Positions 11,037 to 23,984 of a stretch of DNA of 64,000 nt are shown here, one piece after another. Source of the stretch: Epiperipatus broadwayi (taxonomy: Eukaryota > Onychophora > Udeonychophora > Euonychophora > Peripatidae); assembly GCA_028023455.1 (NCBI GenBank), contig JAQFVV010000030.1:2066501-2130500 (forward strand), written 5' to 3'. The position numbers and the translations under genes are program-made. Within the stretch, counting starts at the first letter, position 1. Each line of letters begins with the position of its first letter. The notes under the pieces are model-generated. The model saw nothing but the letters and a program-made list of their open reading frames with translations. It did not search any database and was not told the DNA's origin.

Positions 11037-11494
11037 TTTAAAATTATAATATACTTATTAGATTTAACCCAGGAAATTATTGACAAGTAATGAAATCTTA
11101 AGTATATATATATCTTAATGCAAAGATAGGACTCAAAAAGTATTATGAAAGACAGTATTAACCGTTGATATCCTTATTCTTCAGAAATGCTCCAAGAAAT
11201 TTAAATTAGAGCTTGCAAATGTTTTAAAGTGTTAGAAGAACTTTGAAGGTATTTCAGACTTGAATGAGGTCACAAAAATAACTGCCGTTTTATTAAGAAT
11301 TGCCGCTTAGATATTTGGTGCAAAAAAAGTTGCAATCCCCCCAGAATTTTCAGTCAGACAAGGTAATGCACGAAAAAAACCAAAGAATATGAAAATACTC
11401 TTATTCTTCTCTTTCACTTTCTTTGCATATCTTCATATATTCATATATATATATTGCTTATAACACTTCTTTCATATACACTTCAATGCAAACA

Positions 11495-11852
11495 AATTTT
11501 CTTAAAAACTTCTTTATTTTCCTTACAGTTTTATATATATGTAATTTATATGTAAGTTGAGTATACATATGGATGTGTATTTATAAATGTATATGTGGAT
11601 TGTATATATATGTCTATCGGTGTATGTGTAGGGGTGATATGGATCTATATATAGTGTATGTCTAGGGGTGATATGGATCTATATATGTATGAAGGGAATA
11701 TATGTGTATATTTTGATATGTATATATGTGTATTTTTTATATATATGTGAAATGATGGTTATGTATTTATATTATTCAAATATTGTAGCTCTGATGAAGA
11801 TTGCTGGACAGTCGAAACTGTAAGGAAAATAAAGAAGTTTTTAAGAAATCTG
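11495..11852. repeat. Inverted repeat carrying a Penelope-type 3' hairpin
   Basis: AAAACTTCTTTATTTTCCTT followed by ACAGTT (to 11531) is the reverse complement of AACTGTAAGGAAAATAAAGA followed by AGTTTTT (from 11817). Next to the right arm is CTGATGAAGATTGC...AGTCGAAACTGT, the same motif seen at the 3' end of the Penelope-like element near 40207. Between the arms is AT-rich sequence including a 30-odd-base tandem duplication around 11621-11692 (AGGGGTGATATGGATCTATA twice). Confidence 0.6.
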
Positions 11853-12059
11853 TATATCAATTTGCTTACTAATATTTATATACATGGACCATTTTACGTT
11901 GTGATTTCTTAATATAAATATGACTTATCTGCCATTATTTTGAACATGAATGTATCCAAGTTTTTTTTAGGGTGATTTTTTTCTGATAAAAAGCTATTAC
12001 TATTATTATTTCAGATAACTTTGGATAATAGTTCAACTATTTCTATCTAAATACATTAA

Positions 12060-15000
12060 TGTCTCCCAGAAGGGGGGAAAAAAAGATCTTTTATTGTCAT
12101 TGATGCAATAACACTATCTAACAAGGAATGTAGTAGGACTGGCGTATCCATCAATTCAAATAATAAACAAAAAAAAATTAGAAATATATATAAAATGAAA
12201 TTAGTGCCAAGAATAATTCGGTAAACAATGGGCTTGAGATATGCTGATAATGAAAATTAATTTCTAGAATGATTCAGATATGCTACAAAGAGAGTGGGTT
12301 TATGTGAGAATTAAAAATAAGGAGAACGCAATATTGAATGATTGAAGATCAGGGAATGTGGGGATATGTTAGCTAGAAAGAGTAGAGAAAAGAATGTCAG
12401 AGTTGGAATTTTAGATGAGTTAAAGTGATAGGAAAAATAAATAAAAAATAATATTGTAATGTTATAAATGATTAAGAGTTTGGAAGATAATGGATAGCTA
12501 GGAATGATGAGATTATTATCAAAGTTTGATAATAGGATACAGTTAAATAAAATTTGTGAAGTTAATTTGAGGCTAAAATGTTTGTGAGAATAAGGTGTTA
12601 ATTTTTTTACATGTCATCATTAGAAATAAAGGTGTATTTAAAAGTGATGGGATAAATTGATCAGAAAAGGGAGAAGGGATAAAATTATACATAAATTAAT
12701 TTAGAATTAATTGTATTATCTATAGGTGGAGGGGGGGGTATAGAAATAAAAGTAAAAAAGCAATGTTGAAAGAAGATATGAGAAGGAGGATACAATGAAT
12801 GAAAACAGAATAGAATTTTTTTTGGCAATGAATGCTTGGAAATATATTAAGTATAGAAAAAAAGAATATTTAAAAGAAAGTTCAAAAGTCTTCATACCAA
12901 ATTTAAATATGTGCCACTCAGTGCAAGCCAGAATAATCAATGGATGCCAGAAGCCTTGTGCATAAAATCCATATCTAATACCTACTCATTCAGTATCCTC
13001 AGACTAGTTTCTAGCTTGTGGCTTTTATCAGTGAGGAGCCTTGGATCTGAGAACACTGCACCTAGATCTTAGGATCTAATGCACAAGCCTTTTGGCATCC
13101 ATTGATTATTCTGGCTTGCACTGAGTGGCGCTACTGTATAGAGAGTTTTGCCTGTTTTAAAAACAGTTATGAGCAAGCATAAGAAATGGTGTTCATGCGA
13201 AAGTTAAATACGCATGAAGATAAAATAAGTGGAATTTTTTTATATGAGAAAAATTAGATTTGTTAGTAGTTGTAGAGATACATTTGAAGGATGAAGAACT
13301 ACATCTTCAGATATACGAATGGAATTGCTATTGGATATGATGAGAATAAGAAAAGAAAAGGTATAGGTGTTATTGTTATGGACAACTTAGAAATTGTAAA
13401 GAATGTACAGGTTATATTGGAATTGGGCAAAGAGAAATGGGTGTGTGATATATATTTAGCTATTAAAAATGGGAAGAATCTGAAAAGGTGGAATGAGAGT
13501 ATTTGAAAATATTTAGGTAGGGATATGAATGATTTGGGTAAAAAGTAATTGTAATTTTTTTCTTTTTGCAGTTGATATATTAATGAAATTGATGAAATGG
13601 AAATATGGATGGTGCTTTATTAAAAAGAATATGTGAAAATGATAGATTAAAATTGGGGAATTTGAGTAAAGTATATGATGAGAGTTTGTATAGTCAAGAC
13701 AGATTCTGAAATATACTCTTAATTGAGCAATTATAGAAGATAAAGAGCATTAAAACTGTTTGATGATGAAAAAATATATAGTAAAGTCCTTGAAAGGTTA
13801 AGTAATGAAATTTATAGACACATTGACAAGGATGGATGGAAAATAAATAATAAGTTTAAATTAAGTAGATTTAATAAATCTTTTGTAACTCTTATGAAAG
13901 TTGATGATTATAAAAGTTATGAAAAATAGTATAAAGAAAATAGCAAATGAGTGTTTATTTAGAACCAACAGGATTAATAAGAGAAAATGGAAAGAGGAAA
14001 ATTCAGCATAAAAGAAAGACATGTAGAGATTATAAAGATTCTATAAAGAAGCAAATGAAAGAAGAGTAAGTAAAGATTAGGTGAAATAACTACTTGAAGA
14101 AAAAAACAAATAGAATAGAATTAAAACTAAAAATTTAGGCAAACTTAATAAGTTAAATGGTGGAAATTAAAAGTGCTGGAAGGGAAGATTGTGAAAAAGA
14201 TTTTAAATATATGGCGATGGGAAATAATTAATAAAAGAATATTATATTCTTAAATACGGAGGGAAGTAAATGTGATGTTAGGGAAGAACTTGCAAAAAAT
14301 ATTTGACAGAAGTAACAGATGGAATTTTAAAAAGGAAAAGCAAAATGACTGAATAATATTGCATCTGAAATGTTGATAAATATGAGAAGATATACAATTC
14401 TTAATTTAAAAGAAAGCTTTATTAAAATTATAGGTGATAAGACAATTCTATAGAGATGAATTAAAGAGTGAAAAAATTAGATTATTATATAAAGAAAAGG
14501 GAAAAGATTTTGGGTTAACTGGTCATAAATCTGTAGCAATAGCTTGCATTATTTATAAATTATATACATATATCTTAGTTGTTGGAGTTAGGTTTTGAAT
14601 GGAAGTGAAATTTTAGAGTAAATTCAGAATGGATTTTATTTAGGAAAAATAATAGGAAATGATGTATCTCAGTTAATTGAAATATCTTATAAGGAAACTA
14701 AACTATATTTACTATTTTTAGATATAGAAAAAGCTTATGATATAGTGTGTAGAAATAAATTGTAGAGGTCTTGAAAATATAGGAATAATCTTAGAATAAT
14801 TGCTTTTTCAAGATAATTTTTATAAGTACCAATTGAGGGATATAGAATCAGTAGAAGTTAAATTTGAAATTGGAGTGAAACAATAATGTCCATCATCACC
14901 TTTATTATTTATTTTGTTTTTAAGAAAGTCGAAGGTTGAGATAGATTAGGGATAAGCATGGGTTTCTTATATTTGAAACTAGGAGAAGACATGTGGTTAT

Positions 15001-16290
15001 TTTTGTTTTGAAAATGATATGGCATTTTTTGCAGTGTATAAGATGTAGAGATATTAGAAAAGTCTGGAGAGGCAAGAAGTTTGAACATTGAATACAGTGA
15101 AGAAAGATGTAATATTTAATGGGAAGAATAAAATTGGAAAATGAAAAATGTTTATCTTGAAAAAAATGAGAATATAGGTATTTGGATTCTTTGTTAAATG
15201 GGAAAAGAATTATATAATTGGGAATTAGAATTGGGAAGAAAAGCAAAAAATAGATCAATTGTAAAATTATTTGGAAAGGAATGGCTATCCCTACGATAAC
15301 CTTTGAAAATGATGGCCGGGGAATTCAGAAATTTTTAGGTAGAATACCAAAAAAAGTAGATATGCATTGGGCGATGAATTGTCCACAGCAAATGAGATTG
15401 TTTAAGGCGGAAGGCGAAAAGATGGATTCCTTTTTTAAATAAAGAAAATTAAAAGTATATGTAAAATGCTTAGTATGTCCAATGTATGAATAAAAATAGA
15501 TTAGTAAAAATAGTGTTTAAATGGATTACATGAAGAGGACGATGAACAAATTGGACAAGAAAGGTTTTCCTATGTGCAAAGATAATAAACAATTTATTTT
15601 TTTTATTTGTATAAAAATTGGAATAAATGTTTGGAGAATATAATGAGGGATTGAAGGGGTGGATAGATAAGTTGTTTAGAGAAAAAGAATTAATTATAGA
15701 AAACAAATATGAATTAAAAAAACAATTTAAAGTTTTATAAGAATAAAAATTATACAAAATATAAAAGAATTTATGAGAATACTAAATAAAATTTATCGTT
15801 GTTTGGTGAAAGGCAGGAACTTTAGATTATAGGGAAAGAATGCAAAAATGGACTAAGGATTTGGATTGTAAATGTGGTTTATGTAGAGATAGTAGAGAGT
15901 ATTGAACATTTATTTTTCTAATTTTAGGAATATTGTGATTAAAAGGGTATGCAAGAGGTAGAGATATTATATTTTAATTTGGGTCTTTATAATGAAATTG
16001 GAGAATATGAAAATGGGATAATGGAAGAATTTATAATGAAATTGAAGAATATGAAAATAGATTAATGGAATTTAATGAAACAGCTTTTATTTAAATGGGA
16101 TGACAAGAAGGAAAAATGAACCAGAATTGGAAAAGTAATTGGGTAATATGAAGTAAGAAGTAAATGAATTAATTGTGGTATGTAAGGCTATGTAAGGCTT
16201 TTGGGAGAATGTTTAACTTGGAAAACAAGCTTTCTGGGAATATAGTCTATGTATAGAAATCAGTTTGACCTCATTTAAGAGGAAGCCATT
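12060..16290 (+). mobile_element. Decayed LINE, near full length, with APE endonuclease and RT
   Basis: A purine-rich + strand block of about 4.2 kb. 13321-13510 resembles an APE-type endonuclease (KGIGVIVMDNLEIVKNVQVI, then LGKEKWVCDIYLAIKNGK), and 13607-13700 continues it (ALLKRICENDRLKLGNLSKV). RT motifs lie at about 14670-14930: SQLIEISYKETKLYLLFLDI then EKAYDIV, and after frameshifts the equivalent of the CPSSPLLF segment. The 3' UTR at 16200-16290 (AACAAGCTTTCTGGGAATA, GACCTCATTTAAGAGGAAGC) matches the LINE at 2848-3663. The 12060-12898 part is assigned only by position and composition and might hold ORF1. Many stops and frameshifts occur; it is not functional. Confidence 0.65.
12899..13213 (+). 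mobile_element. Family 1 foldback inserted in the LINE
   Basis: Antisense arm from CCACTCAGTGCAAGCC, turn near 13080, then a sense arm to GTTTTGCCTGTTTTAAAAAC and the 3' block ending GGTGTTCATG. The flanks AAATTTAAATATGT (12899-12912) and AAAGTTAAATACGC (13200-13213) agree at 11 of 14 positions, compatible with an old target duplication. The - strand hammerhead core reads CTGATAA, missing the conserved G, but stem I has become fully Watson-Crick (TCCTCA/TGAGGA). Confidence 0.7.
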
Positions 16291-18275
16291 TATATCACTT
16301 TACTTAGAAATAGTAACTTTAGCATTTTATTAGGAGTAATATTTTTTTCTGATACAGTATAGTGACATTGTTTTAAAATCTTTTATGTCGAACTTTTTAA
16401 ATCTCAAAGAGATATTTGCCTATTAAATCTGTTAGATTTATAATTCACAGTCACACCCAAAAATTTGTTTAAACTCTTATTGACACTGCTTTAGTTTAGT
16501 TTTTTCTCTTCTTAAATTGATTCAGTGGAGGTTTGGGGGGGGGGGGGAGTTATTGATGCTTTTTGTTTTAAAATTCTGAGTAGTCTTGTGTACAGTACTA
16601 TTTGTAACATCAATGAAGTTGATATTTTTTTTTAAATAGCGACTTGTAGAGGTTTTTGTTTGATTCTAATTGTGATATATATGTAAATGATTATTTTTGT
16701 CTTTTGTAAGATATTCTATATTTTTATTAATTATTAAGAATATGTACATTACTTTTTAAATTAAAATATTATAGGCATATATATGTGTTTATATAAGAAG
16801 TCTGTACTGTGTATAATATATATGTGCATTACATGCTTATTGTGTAATATTAGTTCTCTCTGTGAATCCTGTGTTATCTGATAGGACCCATAGAACCAAA
16901 TATAGTGAATTCAGTAGTTCTATGTACATTTTTCCTCTGTATTAATGAATCCATATTTATGGTTTAACTTACCTCGATTCAAAAAAATATATAACCATAT
17001 TTATAAGATAATCTAGTTCACTACTATCTTTGAATTTTGGTATCTGCCATGCAGCTTAGAACTAAATATTACAAATATGAAAGGGACTATTATAAAAGTC
17101 TTTTTTTTTCGGAACTTTGTGAATGTAGCGTTGAAGTCTAAGTACTTATGAAATGGTATTGATATCATTGCATAAAACGATCATTATATTAGCTGTTCAT
17201 TGATACATTAAGAAATCCAAGAGTAGTAGGTAGTGAATTCTAAGGTTCACATCATTCTTTCACTTAACTGTCTGCTTTTCCAAAAAAAAAAAAAAATTAT
17301 AACCGTCTATCTATTTATTTAAATTTCTTTTTTGTGGAAGATATTTTCATTAAGAGTGGTTGTTATATAATCTTAATAAGCTTATCTAATTCACTTTTTG
17401 AAGATTCATGCAATTTTTACATATTTTATTTAAATTATAATAAAAAAATTGAAATCCTTTATTATTATTATTATTATCTTGCTATTTTGCAATTATATTT
17501 ATGGCTTAAAAGAACAATCCGTCAAGCAAAATAATGCAATCAGATTTCATTTTTAAACTACCTTTTCTAAGTTGTTTCATATATAGAGAGGGAAAGAACA
17601 CCTCTAATTTAGATTGTCTAAGGGACATTCATTTTCTGAATGAAACTCTTGAATCAAATCCACTTTTAAAGCAAGTCATTAATGATTGCACTATTTCATG
17701 CAAGATCGCAATTACAGATTCCCTATCTGCTGAATATAACCCCATCACTGTTTCATCAACTCACAAGACTGTGTATTTTACATAAATACTACAAAATGAA
17801 AACTATTTAAAGTCAGAATTATTGTGCATATAGTTAAAAGGTCTGAAATGTGATTACAATTTCTGTTAGCACATTTAATACAGAGAAATGACTAACGGTC
17901 TGAAAAGTTCATACTTGCTAAGCATTATGGGATCAAAGTGATTGAGGATAGTAAAATAATAGGCTAACATTATATCACACAAATGTGCAAATGATAGGCT
18001 TGGCTAGGCATTTTTCATCGATTATTCAATTATCTTCATGATCATTCCGCTATCTGTCATTTACGGAAATTGTTTGTAGCTTCAGTTTAGCTCTTGACAT
18101 AATTCTTATTAAACATAATTATCTAATTGTAGTTTTATGCACTTATGCTTACATTATTCATAAATTTTGTGAATCATTCAACATTTGCTTCTAAACATTA
18201 AACAAAATGCGATCATAAAATGCTTATCTAATTAAACAATAAATTCGTTTAAATTGAATTGTATTATTTGTAAGA
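16291..18275. other. Remainder of the intron
   Basis: A poly-G run (about 13 G near 16538-16550) and an ATT microsatellite near 17460. An open frame at 17534-17785 (TSNLDCLRDIHFLNETLESN) has no recognised relatives and no clear splice context. Nothing else was found. Confidence 0.35.
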
Positions 18276-18336
18276 ATGTATAATAATTCATTTATAATTA
18301 TATGGTTTGCTTTTTGTATTTTTTTTTTCCAAATAG

Positions 18337-18833
18337 ATGTGAAACAAGTGAGCCCCGAAGTAAAGAATTCCAAAGACGATTGTTCCTATATGGGTGAAGA
18401 TGAAATTGATTTAGGATCGCATAAATATAGTTCCAAAATTCTTAGTTCTTCTCCGGATGATTTTGATGACAGAACGTTTTATTTATTGAGTGGTGAGGAG
18501 CATAATGGAAATTATCGCTGTCTGGATTGTGGATCATGTTTTGGCACGGAAGAAGATTTTTCTTACCATTTAAAATGTCATAATTCGACAAGTAAAAAAT
18601 TTGATTGTATGGAATGTTCCCAGCAAATGGATCATTGGTATTTACTTAGAAACCACTTAGTAATTGAGCATGACATTCCGATTTTAGAAGAGAATTGTAA
18701 AAAATGTTTATTTCAGACATCATGTTACTTAAGCAAACTTAGCTATCAGCATAGCTTTTCCAATTATGATGAAAGTACAACTGGTTTTTCCATTATTAGA
18801 AATTTTTTTAAACAACAGGACCTCATTTCCTAA
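18337..18833 (+). CDS. C2H2 zinc-finger protein, terminal exon
   Basis: This exon completes the gene begun at 10093, with stop TAA at 18831-18833. After an acidic, Ser-rich linker (DDCSYMGEDEIDLGSHKYSS), it has a classical finger CLDCGSCFGTEEDFSYHLKCH (CX2CX12HX3H) and a second CMECSQQMDHWYLLRNHLVIEH-type finger (CX2CX12HX4H). A third, degenerate CKKC segment ends in a single clear His. C2H2 fingers usually bind nucleic acid or protein; with only two good fingers the target cannot be predicted, and neither linker matches the TGEKP consensus. Predicted joint length is about 208 residues from the start at 10130. The protein is not recognised as a named family. Confidence 0.75.
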
Positions 18834-20257
18834 GTTATAGATATTTATAACAACAGTTAAAAAAAAGTTCCTAGATTTTTTTTTGTCCACGTATTATATT
18901 AATAGTTTTCTGCCAATTCATAATATTTAAAATATTTAGATTATGTTTTTGTTGTTAAATACTTTTTATTATCTGCAATACAACATTCCACAAAGTGATC
19001 AATTATGACTTCATTTATTTATTTATTTTTTTAAAAAAAAAACAGTGTCTGTTATGTTGTTTATTTTATAAATCTATTTGTGTTACATCTGAATATATTC
19101 ATACTCATATCTAACTATTATTAAAAAAAAAAAACTTTCTGTGTTCATACATTCATATGAAAAAGTAAAATTCTTTAAATAGCCCATTTCAAGACAAAGG
19201 CTGATCCAATGTCCTTCCCCTCATAGTTGAATAGTGATGGTGAGGACATTACTCACTAGGCATACAATACCAGATGCTTAGAAATTAGTAGTTTTCCTTA
19301 CTTGTTTTATCCTTTAGCTAAGAATAAATATATATGAACTTACTTAACTACTTTTAGCTGGAAGTGTTTTCACTATTCCTCCATGGGAAATTGTTTTAGA
19401 GGCCTTTCTCCTGCAGTGAGCTACTTAAAGAGTTTTATTTTATATGAATTTACAAGCATATACTAATAACTGTAAGCAATTATACAAGTTCGTAGGCTGT
19501 GAATAGATTATAAGTTAGAATTACCATTCATAAAAAAATTGATACTTTATTCTTTTACATCATTTTTTTTTTTTTTTAGTTAAAAGATAAAATAATATGA
19601 AATATGTTAATAATAAAACAATTTTTATATTAAAAACATCTTTTACCAAATTATATTTATTCAAATAATTGTTACCATCCGGGCATTTATTTACGGACAG
19701 TAACAAGCATTTCATTTCAAAGCAAAATTTTGACATCGGTTAAAAAATTGTGAAAATTCTGCCCTACTTAATTGATGATGATATGTACTCCATTAATTTG
19801 CTAGTATTACTAGGAATACATCTTTTGATTTAAAATAAAGCACTAAAAAAAAAAAAAATTAACCCTTAGATTGTCAAAGCTATTAAATGTTCTCTTACAA
19901 ATATGTGGTTTCGGAGCTGCAGATTACAATACTTTCAAAAAACTTTCACTGATTGTTATTCCAACATTTGTAGCATATTATAAGCACATTAATTTTTTTA
20001 AATTGTACTTTTGAATAAGATATTTTGCGTTTGTCAGTATATCACAAATTAACATAATCACACATGCTTATACATATCAATAGAAAATCCTACAGATTTT
20101 TATAAATATATATCACCACCACCTTTTTTTAAATAGCATTAATTTTTTTTTTTAACTAGATATATTAACATTTATAATTTGTAAAATATTTCTTGAATTT
20201 TTAAAAAAACAAACATCCGAGACTTTTGTAGCAATATAATTCAGTGTAATTGTGAAA
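18834..20257. other. 3' flank of the zinc-finger gene, AT-rich
   Basis: The 3' UTR presumably begins here. An AATAAA-type hexamer is not obvious close to the stop; the first clear one is well downstream (near 19323). No other feature was seen. Confidence 0.35.
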
Positions 20258-20415
20258 ATTACACACTAAGGGATTTAATTATAAATTTATTTAACACACA
20301 ATATTTACTAAGGCAATAAACCTAAAGTATGTGCGGTTGAAAATGCGAAGGTAGGGACCTCTACAGGTCTTAACCACAAGCTTAAGGTTTATTACCTTAG
20401 TAAATATTACTAAGG
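20258..20415. repeat. Inverted repeat with a dispersed core
   Basis: ACACAATATTTACTAAGGCA on the left pairs with CCTTAGTAAATATTAC on the right. The loop contains GTAGGGACCTCTACAGGTCT followed by TAACCACAAG, a near match to 61026-61070 (GTAGGGACCTCTACAAATCT). This is probably a short dispersed repeat of unknown class. Confidence 0.6.
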
Positions 20416-21509
20416 GATTTAATAAAATATGCAGTTAAAAAATGTTGATTAAAAATCACATAATAGATATTTATCTGTCTTCCTTTTTTTTGTTATTAGT
20501 GAAAATTTTATTTGCTTTAAAATCTTACCAAAATAAATCTTGTCCTTTAATTGCACTATTGGCTTTAAATTTAAAAAGAAATGTACATTTTATAGCAACC
20601 AATATGTAATATAATATGGAACACCTATAAATTTATATTATATAATCTAAATATAATTAAAACCATAATTATTAAACAGTATATGTAAATAAAAATATAG
20701 ACATATTTATTTAATTATAAGAATAAATCAGTGTTCTAATTACAATTTTAGAATTTGAAAACTATAATTTCAAGGGGGGGGGGAGCTATTTTTACTTAAT
20801 GAAGATTATAAGTGAATATTAAAAATAGTTTGTTTTTTATAGATTAAATATTTACTCTAAAATGACTTGATACATGTATAATCTTGCTAGATATTCCAAC
20901 TAATGTTCATTGCATAATATTAACAAATTTAGCAGAGAATGATTTAAGGTCATTGTATATATATGTGTGTGTGTTTACATATATATCTATAATTGCATAT
21001 TTATTTGAGCATAAACCAATATATTATAGATTTAAAAATTAAAGCACCAGTCTTTTTTTTTTTTTATAAAAATCTTTTTTCTTTATTTTTTGCTGAATTA
21101 AACAAATGAATATTATGAACAAAAATACCATCCTGATATTTCAAACATTTTTTATGGTCTTTTTCAGGGATTTAAAATAAATACAAAATATTAGTAAAAT
21201 GTATTAGAAAATAAATTTCAAAAATTTTTTTTAGATACTATATATTATTAACATGCCATATATATATTATCATTCCTTTTTCCAAGCTACATTTGTTAAA
21301 ATAAAATTTTATTCAAAAATTACTTCTATTTATCTCCTCAAAAAAAAAAAAGTTTATTTTTTTTTTAATTTCATACTTAATTTAAATCTTTTTTTTTTAC
21401 TTCTACTTTCCTTACAAAAAAAAAATATTTCCTCTATAAATAAATCATTTATATATATATATTAAATTCCCTAATTAATCATCAAATAAATAAAAAAAAC
21501 TTTTTTAGT
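20416..21509. other. AT-rich stretch
   Basis: A poly-G run near 20774-20782 and a TATATGTGTGTG microsatellite near 20956. No gene was found. Confidence 0.4.
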
Positions 21510-21775
21510 TAATTGTAAAAAAATATTTTAACCAATCAATATATAAATTAACAAACTAAATTCTGAATGCATTATCTCAATTTATAATTTCTTTTAAAAA
21601 AATTATGTTACTTAAAAATGTTTATTTTTAAAAAAATATTTTAAAAAGATTTTTTTTTAAAAAAAAAAAGATTATAAATTGAGATAGTTTTTGCAGAATT
21701 TTAATTTGAGGACAAGAAAAATAATTTTGTTTTTTAATTCATATATTAATTGGTTAAAATATTTTTTAGAATGTC
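21510..21775. repeat. Long imperfect inverted repeat
   Basis: Left arm (AATATTTTAACCAATCAATA, TATCTCAATTTATAAT) and right arm (ATTATAAATTGAGATA, TATTAATTGGTTAAAATATT) are reverse complements over about 85-100 bases with indels, separated by an A/T-run loop. It looks like a palindromic non-autonomous element. No target duplication was confirmed. Confidence 0.6.
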
Positions 21776-22873
21776 TTTTTTTCTGAATAATTATAAAATT
21801 ATTGCTTGTATAGAAAATAATACTTTTTTATATAAGAGGAAGAAAAAGAAAAAAAAAAGAAATTAAATAAGAGATTTAGAAGATAAATTGTTTTTTGAGG
21901 AGATAAATACTAGTATTTATTGAAGAAAATTTTATTTGAAAAATATAGCTTGAAAAGAATAAATATATTTCAAAAAATGAAAAAGTTATTGTTAAATTGT
22001 TTGAATTTATATATTTGATATATTAGTAAAATATCAAAAAAAAAAAAATTTCCTATTTTCTCAAGACATTTAATACTATGTTTATACTAATATTTGTATT
22101 TATTTTAAATTCCTGAAAAAGATCACATTAAATAGTTGAAAGATTATAATGTTTTTTTTGTTCATAATGTTGATTATTTGATTCATTATAAAATAAAAAA
22201 ACCTTTTTTATAAAGAAAATGAAGATTGCTGTTTTATTTTTTAATTATATAGATCTGATATATATTTACCTACAAAAATATGACTAACGATTGCACACAC
22301 ACAAAATTATGATGAGTGGGTAAGGGGTGAATTTGTTTAGAAATAATAATATTTAATTACAACCATAAAATTGTGACAATTTTATATATTAATGTACAAT
22401 ATACTAAACTCGTAAATAAATTTATAGATTAATGAAGTACAAGAAGTAAAATTTATATCAAAATAATAACCATTAACCAAGTTATGAATTAAGAAAAATA
22501 TAAAATTAAATGGCTGCATATTCCTGCAATTTGCTATGATCAGTGTTTACTTATGAAATTAAAAATATATTTAGAAAGTAGATCATTTTCTTCATATTTA
22601 AGAATATATTTTTAAATAAATGATAACGAAGATTTGGCAATCTCTTTCAGAATTTTCACCTCTGTTGTTTTTTTTATTTCTATGTGCATACCTAAATTTT
22701 TTTTGAAGGATAACAATTCTCATGCCTTATATACATTTGGTATCTTCTAGTAAGTTGACTGAGTGGTTTATTAGTCTTTGAAATACTATCTATTTCCATA
22801 ACATTTTTTTTATTTATAATTAATCCCACTCCACTTGTATTTTTAAAATATGTAACTATAAGAAATCTCAAAC
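21776..22873. other. AT-rich stretch
   Basis: No supported feature. Confidence 0.4.
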
Positions 22874-23031
22874 ATAAACTGCTATAAACCACTAAACATC
22901 ACATGATCACCATCTCATGCTAGCACATAACTGTTAGTAAACAGGCAAAAACTCTCCATATAGTAGTGCCCCCTTGTGCTAACCAGAGTAATCAATGGAT
23001 GCCAGAAGGCATCCATTATAAACTGCTATAA
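22874..23031 (-). mobile_element. Short family 1 copy with exact 14-bp target duplication
   Basis: ATAAACTGCTATAA at 22874-22887 and 23018-23031 flanks a 130-base insert. The insert contains only the 3' block (ACCACTAAACATCACATGATC) and the AAACAGGCAAAAACTCTCC arm up to GATGCCAGAAGG, then a small reversed piece GCATCCATT. It has no hammerhead. It shows the minimal unit that was inserted. Confidence 0.88.
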
Positions 23032-23484
23032 CAAATTTTTATTTAAGAGGTGGTGACCTACTATTACTAATAATGATTGAATGCTTTATTTGATGACAGT
23101 GCTTTGCTAAGACTGGGTGAAGTTTTAAAAAAATAGTTTATAGATTATTTAATAGGAAAACTAATTAGATAATATAAATAAAGCTGATTGTTTTTGTCAA
23201 TTTTTATTTTAAATTGCTTTAAAATGAAATCATATATATATAACTTTAAAATGTTGAGACTGAATACTGTATGCTTGTGTTTACAATTTCCTTTTGTACA
23301 GACAGATCTACTTTTAAGTTAACTTTATTTGGTTTACTATTTACAATGTATGATAAAATTACATTGATTTTAAAGATTCTTTACATGTATTGTTAAAAAA
23401 AACAACAGGGTTAGGAAATAGTAAAATAGATGGTATTATATACCAAATATTGGCCATATTTGAACAATAAAATATATATATAGT
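23032..23484. other. AT-rich stretch
   Basis: No supported feature. Confidence 0.35.
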
Positions 23485-23680
23485 GTTATCTTAAACCAGA
23501 TTCCAAGAGATTGTAAAAGACTCAGAAAGAGACCACACGTGAGATGGATGGATGAAATAAGAAAATGTGCAGGGGTAATGTGAAGAGAAACTAAAGATCG
23601 GAGAAGATGGATTGAACTTGGAGAGACCTTTATTCTGCAGTGGATTGATAATGGTCGATGATGATGAATATATAAATATA
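23485..23680 (+). mobile_element. RTE-type LINE 3' end, truncated copy 1
   Basis: The + strand encodes the tail of an endonuclease/RT protein (RDCKRLRKRPHVRWMDEIRK, then CAGVM, then DRRRWIELGETFILQWI-type sequence), ending in a TGATGATGA simple-repeat tail near 23655. RTE-clade LINEs typically have such short simple tails and strong 5' truncation. Sister copies lie at 32215, 48662, 52195, 54420 and 56380. Confidence 0.75.
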
Positions 23681-23984
23681 AACAATAGCTAAGCCTTTGA
23701 TTTGTTATGAATTAGATCAGATTCCAAATAGCAAAAATATCAACTGGTGCATGGGTCTTGTTTCTCTTTTTATGGTTATTTAATTTTTTTTTTTTTAAGA
23801 AAGTCTTTTAGTATTGCAAGATGTGTTAAAGCTTAGATAACATCTTAAGAACCAGTGTGAAAGGAATGATGATAATTCTTATAGTGAGAAAAAGATCTCA
23901 CTGTATGTTATCAATGAAGTTGTTCATTATTTGTGAATTTGAAAGAAGAATGTTAGTGAGAAGAATATTTTAAGGAAGAAGGGA

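Larger units (their letters stand above)
10260..18336 (+). other. Intron of about 8.1 kb in the zinc-finger gene
   Basis: Donor GTAAAC at 10260 and acceptor TTTTTTTTCCAAATAG ending at 18336 keep the frame. The intron contains a family 1 foldback (10783-11036), a Penelope-type hairpin repeat (11495-11852), and a LINE on the same strand (about 12060-16290). I inferred it from splice signals and frame, without transcript evidence. Confidence 0.6.

Noticed and set aside
17534-17785. 83-codon open frame in the zinc-finger intron
   Set aside because: Its composition is slightly coding-like, but no acceptor and donor pair fits the gene's frame and no family was recognised.
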